Part shown: positions 44,873 to 56,463 of the stretch, one piece after another | How the letters are laid out: each line of letters begins with the position of its first letter | Position numbering within the stretch: position 1 is the stretch's first letter | Source: Symbiodinium natans | Taxonomy: Eukaryota; Sar; Dinophyceae; Suessiales; Symbiodiniaceae | Assembly: GCA_905221605.1 (NCBI GenBank) | Contig: CAJNDS010000344.1 | Coordinates: 1 to 64,000 of the forward strand | Reading direction: 5' to 3' | Length of the DNA stretch: 64,000 nucleotides | The notes under the pieces: generated by a model | Told to the model about the DNA's origin: nothing | Databases searched by the model: none | The model's input: the letters and a program-made list of their open reading frames with translations, nothing else | Position numbers and translations under genes: made by a program

Positions 44873-45085
44873 TTGCCGGCAGCATGCCCCATTGAAAAGT
44901 TTCGCAAGCAGCGTTGCATGTTGCAGTGCTTCCCGCGATTGCGCCTTGCGATCAGGCAGAAAACCTTCGGAGTCAAAATGGTTCCGGCCTTACCAATTGC
45001 CACCCGCTACAGCACCTTCTGTTCTGGGTTCAAGAACGGCAAGGTTGCCAGAGTTCTCAGATCTGGTATAAAGCATGTGCATTAG
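44873..45085 (+). CDS. Basic open frame, possible terminal exon
   Basis: A 70-codon frame reads FRKQRCMLQCFPRLRLAIRQ, then KTFGVKMVPALPIATRYSTF and FKNGKVARVLRSGIKHVH, and stops at 45083-45085. Strongly basic and Cys-containing. A competing + frame (44862-45071) is Ser/Pro-rich and looks less natural. Not identified. Confidence 0.4.
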   Translation: MPAACPIEKFRKQRCMLQCFPRLRLAIRQKTFGVKMVPALPIATRYSTFCSGFKNGKVARVLRSGIKHVH

Positions 45086-46020
45086 GAGGACCTTTGCCAA
45101 AGTAGGACCATAAAAGCCCGAAGCTGCCACAATTCAGTGCGTGCTTTAAACTTTACACGCAACAATACGCTTGCTTGCGCCTTAATCCATGATCTCATTC
45201 GTGGTAACGTGCATGGTCCTTCATGTGGTTGCAGTATGTTGTCAATGATCTGCATGCACGCATGGTGACTCACCACCCATCGAGAGCGTATCAGCCTAGG
45301 TCGGAGCCTTGCTTTCCCTCGCCTCACCACTCTCGCTGCCTGCAGAGATTTTGGAGGCGCGGCCCGTCCCACGCATGTGATAAGATGTTGTAAACCACCC
45401 CGGCCTGGGGGATTCCCTGGCCATGGGTTCTTGAAACATAAGATGTTTCAGGTATCACAGATACTATTGAAAGCAATGATGGAGCAGTTTGTTAACAGGT
45501 AACTGAAGTGTTCCTTGGCTTGGAGTGGGTTTCCAGTAGGCTACCTAAAAGCTCCTCACAAACCTTACTTCAAGCATGGAGCCTCCAAAAAGCAAATACA
45601 GATGGGGCTTCTCTAGGTGCAAACCTCCCAACAACGACCTATAATTGGGCGGGTGGCGAGAGAGGACAATAATTGGGGAAACAAGGAGGTCCTTTGGGAA
45701 CGGCTGACGCCCAAAGCAAACATAGTGTGGCGCAGCTTTTGTTTTTTGGAATTCGCTTCGTGCTCAGGTCCTGCACCTTCTCTTTCGAGAACTTCCACTG
45801 GAGGCCACACGCACAAAACCTGTTCAAATCATTTGCAGATGCCTCGAGCAAGCAATAGAAGAGCAATTGCAAAGATGTCCGCGCCTTTGCGTGCGTGCTT
45901 GCGGGCATGCGTGCATGTGTGTTTGTGTTCGTCTATCCGCCTGTCCGCAGTGCGTCTGTGTGATGGTCCTTTTGCAGGCATTGTAATATGCACTGCGGAG
46001 TAGCAACGTAGTACCCAGCA

Positions 46021-46248
46021 ATGTCACACGATGTCACACGAGAAATTCCATGGACTGCAGTAGATGTGCTTGGGCAAGAAGATAGCAATGAGCAGTACCC
46101 ACACAAGTTTGAGCATCGCAAGCAATGCTTGACCTTGTACAACCTATCCCACAGTCGCGAAAACGATGAATATATCGCGTCTTGGTTCATGGCAACTGTA
46201 GCAACACTCGCAGTCTCAATGCTTGTCGTATTACCCAGGGCAGAGTAG
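46021..46248 (+). CDS. Small ORF with a C-terminal transmembrane segment
   Basis: A complete 75-codon frame from ATG to TAG. The N-terminal 50 residues are polar (REIPWTAVDVLGQEDSNEQY). The C-terminus has a hydrophobic stretch FMATVATLAVSMLVVL followed by PRAE, the layout of a tail-anchored membrane protein. It could equally be an exon of a longer gene. No family recognised. Confidence 0.35.
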   Translation: MSHDVTREIPWTAVDVLGQEDSNEQYPHKFEHRKQCLTLYNLSHSRENDEYIASWFMATVATLAVSMLVVLPRAE

Positions 46249-46424
46249 CCAGAAGAAAACAGTTAATACTACTTGCACCATATGAATTCTAGCAGGTGCT
46301 CATACCGAAAACCGTTTCGGCTGGCAACTTTGCGTTTAGTAAACGATTTCCGTGATAATGTATAGTTGTACTTCTGTCGGCTTCACAACGCACAGCTGCT
46401 TGTTCGTTGCAAGATGTGCCACGC

Positions 46425-46535
46425 AACTTGGGGGAGTCGCTTCTGATTTGCGGGGCATCCAGGTGGTGCAGGCAGCCCTGGAGCCGCAGGCACCGCAGAC
46501 AAAGGGAACCAAACCCCCAAGGACGCCCAGTCATG
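46425..46535 (+). CDS. Candidate exon, Pro/Gln-rich
   Basis: The + frame reads GIQVVQAALEPQAPQTKGTK and PPRTPSH, a helix followed by a Pro/Lys linker, with a possible donor around 46530. Unknown protein. Confidence 0.3.
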
Positions 46536-46693
46536 TAAGAGCCACGTACGCATCCACGTGGGTATCCATGTGAGCCCTGGCCTCTTGTGACTTCTTTCCG
46601 TTTTTCATCCTGGCCAGGGTAATTCTTCAGCTCTTTAATCGAGACATGTGGTGTGCTTCATTGCTTATCGGCTACATACAAGTTCAAGAAAGT

Positions 46694-47071
46694 TCAGGGC
46701 ATGACAGGGTGATCACTGGTGATCCGATGCTCCCAAGTCTGGCACCAGCAGATGCTCCACCGTACATTTTGTTTGCGGCACCATGACTGCAGGCATTCTG
46801 CGCCCTGACAACGCTCCTTCAGCATGTCGCTGGAACCTTTGCAAATCAGTAACTGGTGATCAAAGACTCGAAGAAATGTCGGTACCCATGCCAGAGCGAG
46901 GGCATGCCGCCGTGTCACGGGAGTGCTGCGAAACCATTCAATAACAATGATGGATCCTTTTTCTTGCCGCTGGACACGCAGGCTCAAGTCCAGACAAGCA
47001 TGTGAGAAATGTGTTCGTTCTCGGTAGGGCACGCGTAGCCATGGTCGGACGGATTCTTGGTGGCAAGACAA
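46694..47071 (-). CDS. Minus-strand open frame, unknown function
   Basis: A 125-codon frame with natural-looking composition (HACLDLSLRVQRQEKGSIIV, then IEWFRSTPV) and many Cys and Trp residues. No comparable + frame spans it. A second minus frame at 47110-47358 could be an adjoining exon. If real, it would be a gene opposite in direction to the rest of the window. Confidence 0.3.
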   Translation of the reverse strand: MSCHQESVRPWLRVPYRERTHFSHACLDLSLRVQRQEKGSIIVIEWFRSTPVTRRHALALAWVPTFLRVFDHQLLICKGSSDMLKERCQGAECLQSWCRKQNVRWSICWCQTWEHRITSDHPVMP

Positions 47072-47419
47072 GCACCCGTGTCAGGTGTCCAAAGTATGTC
47101 ACAGTATAGTCAGAAGCTGCTTGGATGCTGAAGACTGCGGCTGCCGAGTGCATGCCGAAGCGCGTTGATGATTGATGAGGATACGCGACCCTTCCACTGG
47201 AGCCGTGCTGAGAGCATCTGGCAAGAAGGACAGCCGAAACGAGGACCGAGATGCGACGCCTGGTTACTAACCGTACGCCCCTCTGGAGTGTGTGTTAGGG
47301 CCGCAACGGCGCAGTGTATCATTTTTGCTGAACTGAGGAATCCGCTCAACGATTCCATCCCTGGTGAAGTTGTTCGACGAAATGAAGCCTTGGATAAATC
47401 CCCGTGAGTGTGATTGCCT

Positions 47420-50300
47420 TGAAGCTACCAGTAGCGCAAGGTAAGCTTGAGTTAAGGCATTTGAAAGTTTTTGTTACTTGAGGAGTTGGACCCACAATGA
47501 AATGGTTTAAAGGAAGCCAATATTTTCAAACAGGGAGGGTTCACCATGCTGTAGAAGGCTTGGGCTTCCGTATGCACGCAAGCATGCTGCATGCCGCGCG
47601 CTGCGTTGAAACGTGCATTGTTGCACAAATGCTTGCTTGCTGGCACTCTTTGCCTGCCTTCTTCGATTTGTTGTACGCGTATATGCACGAGTGGAGGCAC
47701 TCAGCATGCTAGCGCGTGCCTTTCCTATCATTCCCCTCGTGCGAGCACACTTGCATATGCTTCAAATCACACTCGGCTGCTCACTCACGTGCCCTTGCTC
47801 AAGTAAAGTGTGCAGTGGGCCAGTCCTGCTTGCGCTCGTGCAGCACATGCTGCGCCGCATCGGAGGCCCGCAGCCATGCCGTATGCACTATAGTCTGTAC
47901 ACTGCACGTTCTCGCACAAATGGTTCAGCTAGCGAGCACAGCAAAATGAATGAATTTCGTAGAAATGCAGGAAGCGAGAACGGGGCTTTGAGACAAGGGT
48001 TGATCTTACTAGACAAGACCCCTGAATAATACCGCAATACCTCTTTAATGACCACTCGTGCCACCAAAGACCTTCGTGACAGAACGGATGAAGCCCACAA
48101 TTTCCTGGAGTCAAGATCATGAAATAATGTGCCCGTACGCCCGTGCTACTTCTCTTCAATCCTGTCATTCTGTCTTTGTTGAGGGATAAAGACTACGGTC
48201 TTGGTCACTGCACATAACCGCGACTGCTGACACACCTTGAATCTGCAAAGCCAAGGAGAGAGCTCATAAAACAGGGCCCAGTGCAAAAGCCCTGGCCGAA
48301 ACGGACTTGCAAGCGGTTCTGGCAAAAGGCTCAGGCACTCGAGAGAAGATCTTGGGCGGCATTTGGTGATGCTGTATGGGTTGGTGATGTTTTGTACTTG
48401 TGGTTCTGAGTTCACCCGTCAGAGCGGCTGATCTGAATGTCCAGAGGCGAAATCACACTTTGCATGGGCTGCTGCGTGCTTTGTGAGCACATCACATCAG
48501 ATGGTCTTGCACGTCAAACTTGTGACGATGAAGCAGTATGGTAAACGCTTCTCTGCTGACTGTATCGCCTGGTATCTGCAATCCCACGGCCGAACAAAGA
48601 AGAATTTGAAACACCGACTTTAAACCTTTGAAACCAGGGTGTCTCCCGAAAGCCTGGCATCGTCCTTACTCCCTGACCTAAAACTCGCTCAAGCAGTCTG
48701 AGCCACGCAGCAACTCGCAAAGGTCCGATCTGTGTAATATCAGGCCCTGCGTTGATTTGGCCAATTTGGGCACCAGCCGGTGAGTTCATTTTTTCGCCTT
48801 TGGGCGTGAGTTTCTGAGAATATGTGTATGTGTTTCTGCTTGATTGTCAGACCCAGTGCTATGAGTGTGGCCTGTCGATGGATTTGTTTCTGCGAGCGAA
48901 GCATGAACATGCTGTGCGTTGCTGGAGCTTGTGGGCTGGGACTGGCAGTTTGGACTTTGGACTTTGCATGGTGTGCTGACCACCGTCTATTTGCAAGCGC
49001 CTGGGCTGATGTGCACATGGCCGTGCTCCAAATGTCCTGATGATCCTAAAACGCAGATGGGGAGATGTACGTGTGGACTGCTGTGAGGTAATGACTGTAG
49101 CAAGTAAGTAAACAAGGCTTCCTGCACATGAGTCTGGCTGAGAGCCTTACAGTGGTATCCAGACCCCTGTAGGGTGGATTGTCTGAATTTACATATTGGT
49201 CCAAATGATGGCAGTGCATCGCACACACACATGCAATGGCTCCACCCGACTCTCTGGACTGCGGCATGTTCATCAAGTAATCACTATCACTGCCCCCTTC
49301 TCACCTCCAGGCTCCACCCTGCCGCCCACCCCAAATTCGATCATTTGTAGTAAGGGGAGTGGTATGTGAAGCAGGCATGGGAGTGCGGAGCGCGAGTTGC
49401 TTGCACACACACACACACACACACACACTCTATCCTCAGTCCTCAGAGTCCGAAACGTTTCGGTAGCCCATGGACAGAGTCATAGGGCAGTGTTCTTATA
49501 GTTCTCATCAATCGCCCCCACCGTGGCGCCTGGTTGAAGGCGCAGGACCTTTCAGGACCTTCCAGCTCCCCATGCGAAAGTCATGCCTAAGGCAGAGCTC
49601 ATGATGCTTGCCCCTCCGCGAGCACGAAACCCTCCTTAATAAGTACTTTGCAGAAATCCCAGACTGGCAAAAATCAGGCCTAAGGCCCAGAATCCGAATG
49701 CAAAGCGGCAACCAGGTGATCCCACATCTTTAGGTAGCTCAGAATAGGGATCGACCGATGCATGGGCAAGTGTTGTTCGCTGAAGGTGGCTGAAGAAAGC
49801 CTTGCAGCAAGTGCAGGAGGGGGACTTGTCTGCTGCAGATGTGTATAACATTCTCAAGGCATCTCAGCGGCACTGAATGAAACTCATCATGGGTGCCCAG
49901 CAGCACCTCGAAGTGGCATGAACGGTGTTTGGAAGCCCTGCTTAGCTTCCCTTTGGGGAGCAGGTTGACGCTTTGTCACTATCAAGATCAGTATCAGTAT
50001 CGCTCATCAGGTACCGGACTTCGCTTCCGACCTGAAAGATAAGACAGGGAAAAGCATGATTCTTGGATGCAATGGTCTTGCAACCACATGTTGCTCCGCT
50101 GCACAGGAAGTAGCTGTAAACCGGAGCGAGCATGGGCTGCCTTGTCGCCGTGGCACTAATGTCACTGTGCTGTGAGATTCCCAACTGAGGTACAAGTTTC
50201 TTATGTCCCGGATTTCTGTGTTCTCAAAAGGGCCCGCCCAGCTGCAAGATGGCACAGACATGCAGGCATGAAACCCTGTGATAGTGGCTACCTTGTCCTT
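47420..50300. other. Unassigned region
   Basis: Several short + frames (for example 47613-48029) overlap each other and show no domain or fixed splice phase. A CA microsatellite lies at 49404-49429. Nothing else recognised. Confidence 0.4.
49404..49429. repeat. CA microsatellite, about 13 units
   Basis: An uninterrupted CACACA run. Confidence 0.95.
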
Positions 50301-50319
50301 CCATTCCTGTGGCAGATCG

Positions 50320-50490
50320 GCGTAGCCACTGAAAGTCGAAAAGGCCCAAGGGCTTCTCTTGCGGCTGAGGCAGCAGCGATTCCTGCAAAAGGAATGCTCT
50401 TTGGCTCAGCTCTTTGGTGGAGAAGGACCTTTGGTGAGGTTCTGCTCCTGAACTTGCTCCGACGGGTGTTTCCGAGCATGCCCCGCACAG
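50320..50490 (+). CDS. Exon-like segment, two competing frames
   Basis: One + frame, starting in 50317-50340, reads KVEKAQGLLLRLRQQRFLQK and ECSLAQLFGGEG, a clear coiled-coil pattern. Another (50172-50525) reads AAIPAKGMLFGSALWWRRTF. The first resembles the coiled-coil exons elsewhere in the window. Only one is likely translated. Confidence 0.35.
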
Positions 50491-50624
50491 ATCACACGTG
50501 CCAGATCGTACATTCTTTGGAGTAGTGCTTCACTCCTTGGGCTACCCGGTGGGCTGTTTATCTGTTGCAGAAACATGGCTATGCAAACTATTTGCAGGTA
50601 TTCGGCATCTTTTTGCCCCGAAGT

Positions 50625-50717
50625 TGTTCCGAACCGTTCTGACCTTGCAACACCTTGGCACACCAACTCCTGAACCCGTTCCGAAACCGTTCCGAACCGT
50701 TCCGAACCGTTCCAACC
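50625..50717. repeat. Cluster of CCGTTCCGAA repeats related to the MITE interior
   Basis: GTTCCGAACCGTTCTGACC at 50625, then a run of four overlapping units, CCGTTCCGAAACCGTTCCGA and CCGTTCCGAACCGTTCC, at 50676-50717, period about 10 bp. The same GAACCGTTCC core forms the hairpin of the element at 5833-6289. Confidence 0.75.
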
Positions 50718-51149
50718 TCGAGTCGCAAACTTTGGACAAAACTGAACATGATGAAATGGTTTTTGAGACAAGCAAACGGTTCCTGAGATGGTATGCCTCC
50801 GAAACAGAAACCCTATGCTAAACAGGCCACCGTATTGTCCAATTCACTCCGAACAACTTAATTGATGCAGTTTGGCTTTTGACGGAATTCGGGCCGAAAG
50901 CCAAAGAAATTGAAGCATACGAGGCTCTGAGCCTCATATGCTGATATGCTCTGATTCATATCCCGACGGTCCCCTCAAGGCCTCAACAGCAGCGGCAGAG
51001 ACGTCCGAGTGTGTCTTGTGATAAATAAAGATGCGAACTTTCATGGGCCGTCAGGCCATATCCCCGCCCTCAAGTAGGAGTTGGTGGCACAGTAAGCTTT
51101 CGAACCCTGCGAAGAGCGCGGTACTGGGGGTTGCAAGGCTCAGGCCTAG

Positions 51150-51386
51150 TCACGGCGATCGAAATTTGGACGGGGAGGCAACCTTGTCCAATGCGATGTA
51201 CAGCATTGTGCCGACAGGCCACGCCAGCAAGTACCGCTCTGAACTAGAATCGAGGATGAGGGAAGATAGTTGCGAAGCTCCAACTTTAGCTCCAATGAAC
51301 TTACGGCCACAAAACATCACGAAGGTTTCCAGATCAAGCCCGTGGGGCTGACTCATGATGTGGTCCTCTTTGAGCTGGGAACCCAC
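51150..51386 (-). CDS. Minus-strand open frame, unknown function
   Basis: A 78-codon frame with alternating hydrophobics (GLDLETFVMFCGRKFIGAKV, then YLLAWPVGTMLYIALDKVAS). The + strand frame 51031-51351 is Ser/Arg-rich and is the competing reading. Undecided. Confidence 0.25.
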   Translation of the reverse strand: MGSQLKEDHIMSQPHGLDLETFVMFCGRKFIGAKVGASQLSSLILDSSSERYLLAWPVGTMLYIALDKVASPSKFRSP

Positions 51387-51825
51387 TATCGCCTGTAGTT
51401 AGTACCTGTCGCCCCAAGCAAAGTTGCACAGCAGATCGCTGGGTCTACTTTGCCCAATCCCTTGGACTTGCACATGCTTGTGCTAGATGGTTTTCCTTTC
51501 AAAGAAGATGTGAGGGTGTGTATGACACCTGCATAATATGTTGTCAGCAGGTTTCGCAACACGCTACAGACCACAAGAATGCGAAAAACAGTCGTGGCAT
51601 GTGCCGTCCTGACTACTGGTGTGACAGCAGGTGTTTTTTGGTTGTGTTGAGCGTTTTCGTTGGAGTTGGTTGGCTTCATCTGTTCAAAGTGCTCAATATT
51701 GTTCTTCTGCATGAGCAGGAGGTCAGGCCTTGGGCAGTGACGAAGTCAAAGCGCCCGGAGCGGCAGAGCCGAATCCCGAGGCTGCGGAGCAGATGATGGC
51801 TTCTTGGCTGAGTTTACGCTTGTAG

Positions 51826-53001
51826 TTGGGCTTGTTTCTTGTTTCTCCTCTGTCTGTCTCTCTCTCTCTCTCTCTTGGCGAGTTGAACGGAAAGGGTCTG
51901 CAAGCTGCTAGCCTTCGGTTGCAGTCGATGAGGCACGCGTCCGAGAGTTCGTCCGCCAACAACAGGGTGTGGAACTTGCTGCTTGGCTTTGGGGCATTCG
52001 CGGATCGGAGACATAGTTGTCCAACTCTAGCCACTCGTGATTTGCATGTGCATCGCAAGGATCAGGCAGTGTCTGCTGTTCCAGAGTCTGTGCCGTCACT
52101 TGGCACAAAGACTGTGACAGTTGGAATGCTCAGCAACTTAATCATCATTTTCGCTGCTGAGAGAAAGGAAATCGTTAAAGCACGCCGAGCTACAAAAAAA
52201 AAACTCAAGTCAGCTGCTGACAGGCCACCTCCACTCCCCAGGCAGGATACATCGGCAGTGGCCAGCATGATCGCCAGGACGCGGGCATTTGCGAAAAAAC
52301 TGTTCAGGTACTCGGACATGTACATGAGGCATAAATGCACCAACTGTAGATAATTGTAAGAGCATCCATGTTTCGGTTTGCGACTTCGTAGTCATGCCAA
52401 AGTTCCGTGTCACTTGTCCGAGACTCGCTCGCTCTCTCTCTCTCGGGTCAGCCTGGTACCTGCGGAAATAGGGAACATTCGGACACACATTCTCGTCACC
52501 CTGCAGGGCAGCCTCCACGGCGGCGCCTCGGTTTGTCTCATGTGTCTTGTGTTGTGCACGCACGACGCGAGAGTCACGAGAGTCCTCGCTAGGAGAGCTG
52601 GTGAGTGAACCGGCCATTGTCTCAGCCTGCAGGTCAACTACCAAGCAGCCAGGCTGGCCAGCGAAGTGAACGAGAACCTGGCAGCGCCGCTAGAGACGCC
52701 CACACAGGCGTGCTTCTGTTTCCAGCGTGGGGTGATCATGGAGCTTCAATTGCAAGATGCCCTTTCCTTGCTTAGCTCGCGCTCCAGGAGAGAACGCGAA
52801 ATGAAAGCGAGGCTTCGAGTTCAAGATCTCGGAAAAATAAGAAGACGCTCAGCCCCTGCAAAATTCTACAACCTTCAATGGGCAGAAACGGTCAGGCGCT
52901 GCCTGCTTTTCAGAGCTCCAAGGACAAAGAGGGCCTCCTCAAGCTCTCGAAGTTCGCCTCGTCGAAAGGAACGGTCGCGCTCCAGGCAAGGGCAAACATA
53001 A
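51826..53001 (+). CDS. Three-exon gene for a basic protein with an SR-rich tail, GT-AG introns
   Basis: Exon A is open from about 51826 (true acceptor uncertain; a CT-rich tract at 51851-51875 could be its polypyrimidine tract) and ends at 52307 with donor GTACTC. It contains GTKTVTVGMLSNLIIIFAAE, then RKEIVKARRATKKKLKSAAD. Exon B, 52507-52600, follows CACCCTGCAG and ends at the canonical GTGAGT. Exon C, 52633-53001, follows CAGCCTGCAG and ends at TAA. Phases agree at both joins, though intron B-C would be only 32 bp, which is exceptionally short. Exon C reads VNYQAARLASEVNENLAAPL, a helical RSRREREMKARLRVQDLGKI, and ends SSSSRSSPRRKERSRSRQGQ, a short Arg-Ser tail as in splicing factors. Role otherwise unknown. 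Unlike the kinase it uses GT donors. Confidence 0.5.
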
Positions 53002-53068
53002 ACAATACGTATTAAAATTTAAAACCCAATAGAGAACTCATTTGAACTCACTTAAGCAGCCCACTTAA

Positions 53069-53458
53069 TCACGAGTTGCTCAACCACTCTCTGTCCTCAT
53101 TTGTCCTCCCTCTCTCAGTCTCTCCCTCTGTCTTTCTCACTCTCGGGCTCTGTTTCTCTGGCTCGTTCTTGAGCTCTGTCTTCAGAGCAAATTCCTGAAG
53201 CGGCGCAGACTCGCTGGCAGGGGGCGGAGAAGACGATGAGGTGAGGCCTCCACCGTCACGACACTGGCACATGTCAGGGAAAGAGAGGATATTTTCACAC
53301 AGTAGATGTGGTTCTACAGGGTGCAGAACATACAATGAACACCGGCTCGTTTCCTGTTCGGCATTGAGATTGTCCAGCATCCCGCCGGGCACCAATGTGC
53401 ATGACGCAGAGCCAGACTGCAAAGGCAGAGTTTGGAAGAGAGGTCTGCTGACTTCCAA
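53069..53458 (-). CDS. Minus-strand ORF convergent with the SR-tailed gene
   Basis: A 129-codon frame ending 68 bp from the + strand stop at 53001. Its C-terminus is Glu/Lys/Arg-rich (EFALKTELKNEPEKQSPRVR). The composition could also reflect an antisense CT-rich tract (TCTCTCTC around 53115-53160), so confidence is low. If real, it marks a convergent gene pair. Confidence 0.25.
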   Translation of the reverse strand: MEVSRPLFQTLPLQSGSASCTLVPGGMLDNLNAEQETSRCSLYVLHPVEPHLLCENILSFPDMCQCRDGGGLTSSSSPPPASESAPLQEFALKTELKNEPEKQSPRVRKTEGETERGRTNEDREWLSNS

Positions 53459-54359
53459 GAAAGATTCTCTATAGCATCAGCATAAGGAAGCTACCAGAAC
53501 TGACCTCTATCTTATGGCACGGAAAGACCTAGCGTGATGGATCGACAAAAGGCGCCGTCGACATACCAAAAATGTTGCATCTTGTGGATCAGGTGGCACC
53601 GTAGCTCTGATTTGTTGCAAATGATGCACACGGAGGACCTTAGAGCGACATTCCAAGTAGCAGGATCAACTTTGTCAGAGCTCTGAGCCAAAGCTGCTCT
53701 GAGGTTGGTGGCACTGACAACCTTAGTGTGGCCCTTCTCGGATGCCTGGCGCATAGCTTCCGTCACAAATGCGAGATGTTGCGAGCGACGACTCTGTTCT
53801 AGAGTCTAGAGTCTAGGCTGAATCGGCTTTGGGCCTGCGTCTTTTCCGAGTAGCGATTGTGCCTTAGTTATGCCAAGGTCGCATCATGAAATCCATGTAC
53901 CAGAAAGGGGATGCCAAGCTGCAGCATGTGGTGCGAAGCCAATGCCTCAGAATTTACACAGAGCACATGGCAGGTAGTGAGAGAAAGCAATGAACTTACT
54001 AAAACATGGCACGGACACACAGATGAACCTGGGACAGCACGAATCAACACGAATCACTTTGCAAGCACACACGTCCAATTGGACTGCCTGGCTTGAAGGC
54101 TGGAGAGTGGAGTACCGAACATAGAACAGAACAGATCAACAGCACTGAGTACTGGACGCTGGCAGAAGCGGCATGCAATTCACGTGCTGCGAGACTGGTG
54201 GAGGCCACGGAGCCGAGCGATGGGCAAAGCGTATATCAGTCAGCAAGGACGTGGCGCTGCTTGGAGCTCAGATTTGCAGTGAAGGCGTGCATGATCATGC
54301 GAGTTGACTGCACTAGTGCTTCCATTTGTGTGCATGTGTCCACTTCCGCCGACTCACAG

Positions 54360-54552
54360 CAAAATCTTGCAAGACCTTGCCCCCAGTGTCCGACCCCGTG
54401 GCTTGCGATTTGACTTTGAAATTTGGCCACTTGGCGATTGTGTTGACCCGGGCTGCAGGTGCGGTATCTACCGCCAAGCTCACAATGAGAAGGTAACTGT
54501 CGACGAGCTCAGCCGGAACCTTACCGGTTGCCTCTCCAACCGCAGGGTCTGA
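54360..54552 (+). CDS. Exon of unknown protein with Cys motif
   Basis: After CCGACTCACAG the frame reads KILQDLAPSVRPRGLRFDFE, then WPLGDCVDPGCRCGIYRQAH and VTVDELSRNLTGCL, with TGA at 54550-54552. It either ends there as a terminal exon or is spliced at GTAACT (54488). The CxxxxCxC group could bind metal (inference). No family recognised. Confidence 0.45.
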
Positions 54553-54949
54553 ATTGCCAAGTGCTTGATTCCACCGCTTTCCTAACTTGGCTCGTCTTCG
54601 CCAGCACTAACGTGGACCATGCCGTCCACTCCGTGTGTTGCAATGTTGTGTATGTTTAGAAGTGCAGCACAGCGCCGTTTCTGTTGGTTGGGCTTACTTA
54701 GAATGAGATGGGCATGTCAATAAGCCATCTTCTTGAGGCCAAGAGGCACAAAGCCTTCTGGAAGAGCTTCAGAAGTCGGGCGAAGGCTACTGATGCTTGT
54801 GCAACCAATGTCTTGGCCAAGAAAGCGTGCCCTGCCGCGTACATGCCCCGGCTTCACAGGTGAGAGTGAGAATGCTGACGCTGAGTGGCGAACAAATGAG
54901 TCGCTTGGCGGTCTTGGCTCCTAACGCCCCTAATCGAACACCCCCACTT

Positions 54950-55250
54950 CACACCGATTTTTGGATTTCAGATGCTTCGGTCGGATTTTCCATTGGGGTT
55001 TCAATCGACTTGGGGTCGACAAACACGCCGTTCCTCACGCGATCGAAGCGGCGCACCTTGCAGAATGGCTCTCGCGCAAGACGAGCCATACAGGCAATAC
55101 GGCAAAAACCACGTCGTTCGATCATTCTGGAGGAGTGTAGTCGAGCCGTCTGATTTTTCATCCACTAGTGACACCGCATTGATCTCTTTGCGTGCTCAAC
55201 TTTCCTTCTCTCGGCGATGCCCCCAATGCAAACAGAAAAACTGATGAAGG
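54950..55250 (+). CDS. Overlapping exon-like frames
   Basis: Two + frames are open: one with DASVGFSIGVSIDLGSTNTP, the other with MALAQDEPYRQYGKNHVVRS and ending in CPQCKQKN. The Cys-x2-Cys end of the second is suggestive but isolated. Undecided. Confidence 0.25.
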
Positions 55251-55519
55251 GCTCTGCGGAATGCATTGTCGAGAATCAAGATCAAAGCAACTCGCGCGGA
55301 TTTTGGATGGGAGCTTGGACGCAAACTTTCGCGTGTCATGAGTGCCTCCAGAGTCCAGGGCACCCCAAATTTCAGAAGCAACGCAGCACGACAGGCGTCA
55401 AACCTTTCAACGTGTCTGAACTGAACATATCACTGGGTTCCTCTCTTTCCTTCCTGGCTCGTCTCCGTGACAGCGTAAAGCCTTCGTTTCCGTCGTCACT
55501 GGCAGGGATAAATTAACGA

Positions 55520-56428
55520 CTGTCGTTTCTCACGTGCTCTTGTTCATGTCGGTCAGCTGCAGCAACTGCTCCTTGGCACGGTGGAGCTTTCGATTGCTTG
55601 CGCTGGCAGAGATTACGCGTCTTGGAGTTTGGCCCTTCCTGTCTGCTCTCTCCGAAATCACAATTTGCACACGCTTTCCTAACGATTAACGTCAAGGCAG
55701 CGGCGGAATTTGTTTTGGGGCGGGGTGAGGCGTCGCTTTAGGGGGAAACGAATGAGGGAAATAAGGTCGCAAAGGGCCTGGCTGCAGTGTAAGAATGTAG
55801 GGCACTCCGTCCAGGCTTCTGTCAAGCAATTTGCTGCCGGCTGTGTGTGAGAAGCTGTGTGAGCAATCAGGAAGCTGGTGGAAGTGGCGCGGCGACCCAG
55901 AGAAGCTGCAAAGTCCTCTGCACAGCGATGTGAGCGGTCGGGGAATTGCTGCTCGGCCAGTCGCCTTCAAAACTTCAAAGCCCTGCTAGCCTGCCTCCGC
56001 ATTTCTCCGAAAGGTGGATGCCTTGGCCGCAGCGGATGAAAGCGGCCCCGGTCGCTGGGAGCTGAGTGGAGTCTGAGTGGTTTGATCACTTTTGATCTTG
56101 CACCACGGCGCCATTCGAATCGTTGGAGGTACTTCTTACACTCGAGATATGTCTAGACTCTGGACGCTTTCTGCTCCCCGCGATGCACCTCCATGCACAA
56201 GTGGAAATATAACAGTGATCCATGTGATCAGGCCTCGCTCCTGCAGAGGGGCTTTTCGCTTTACGTGAGCTGCTGAAGAAGCTGGGTGCTCAAGCCGCCA
56301 TGCTGGGACATGGTGCCGGGTCGTGTTTTCGTAGTTTCAGAAATGGACCCATGCAAGTCGACTAAGTCTCAGGTCTGGAAGTCAAACCGAAGAGCCATTT
56401 AATTAAAGCATGAAGAATAATCTCCCTT

Positions 56429-56463
<35 letters not shown>

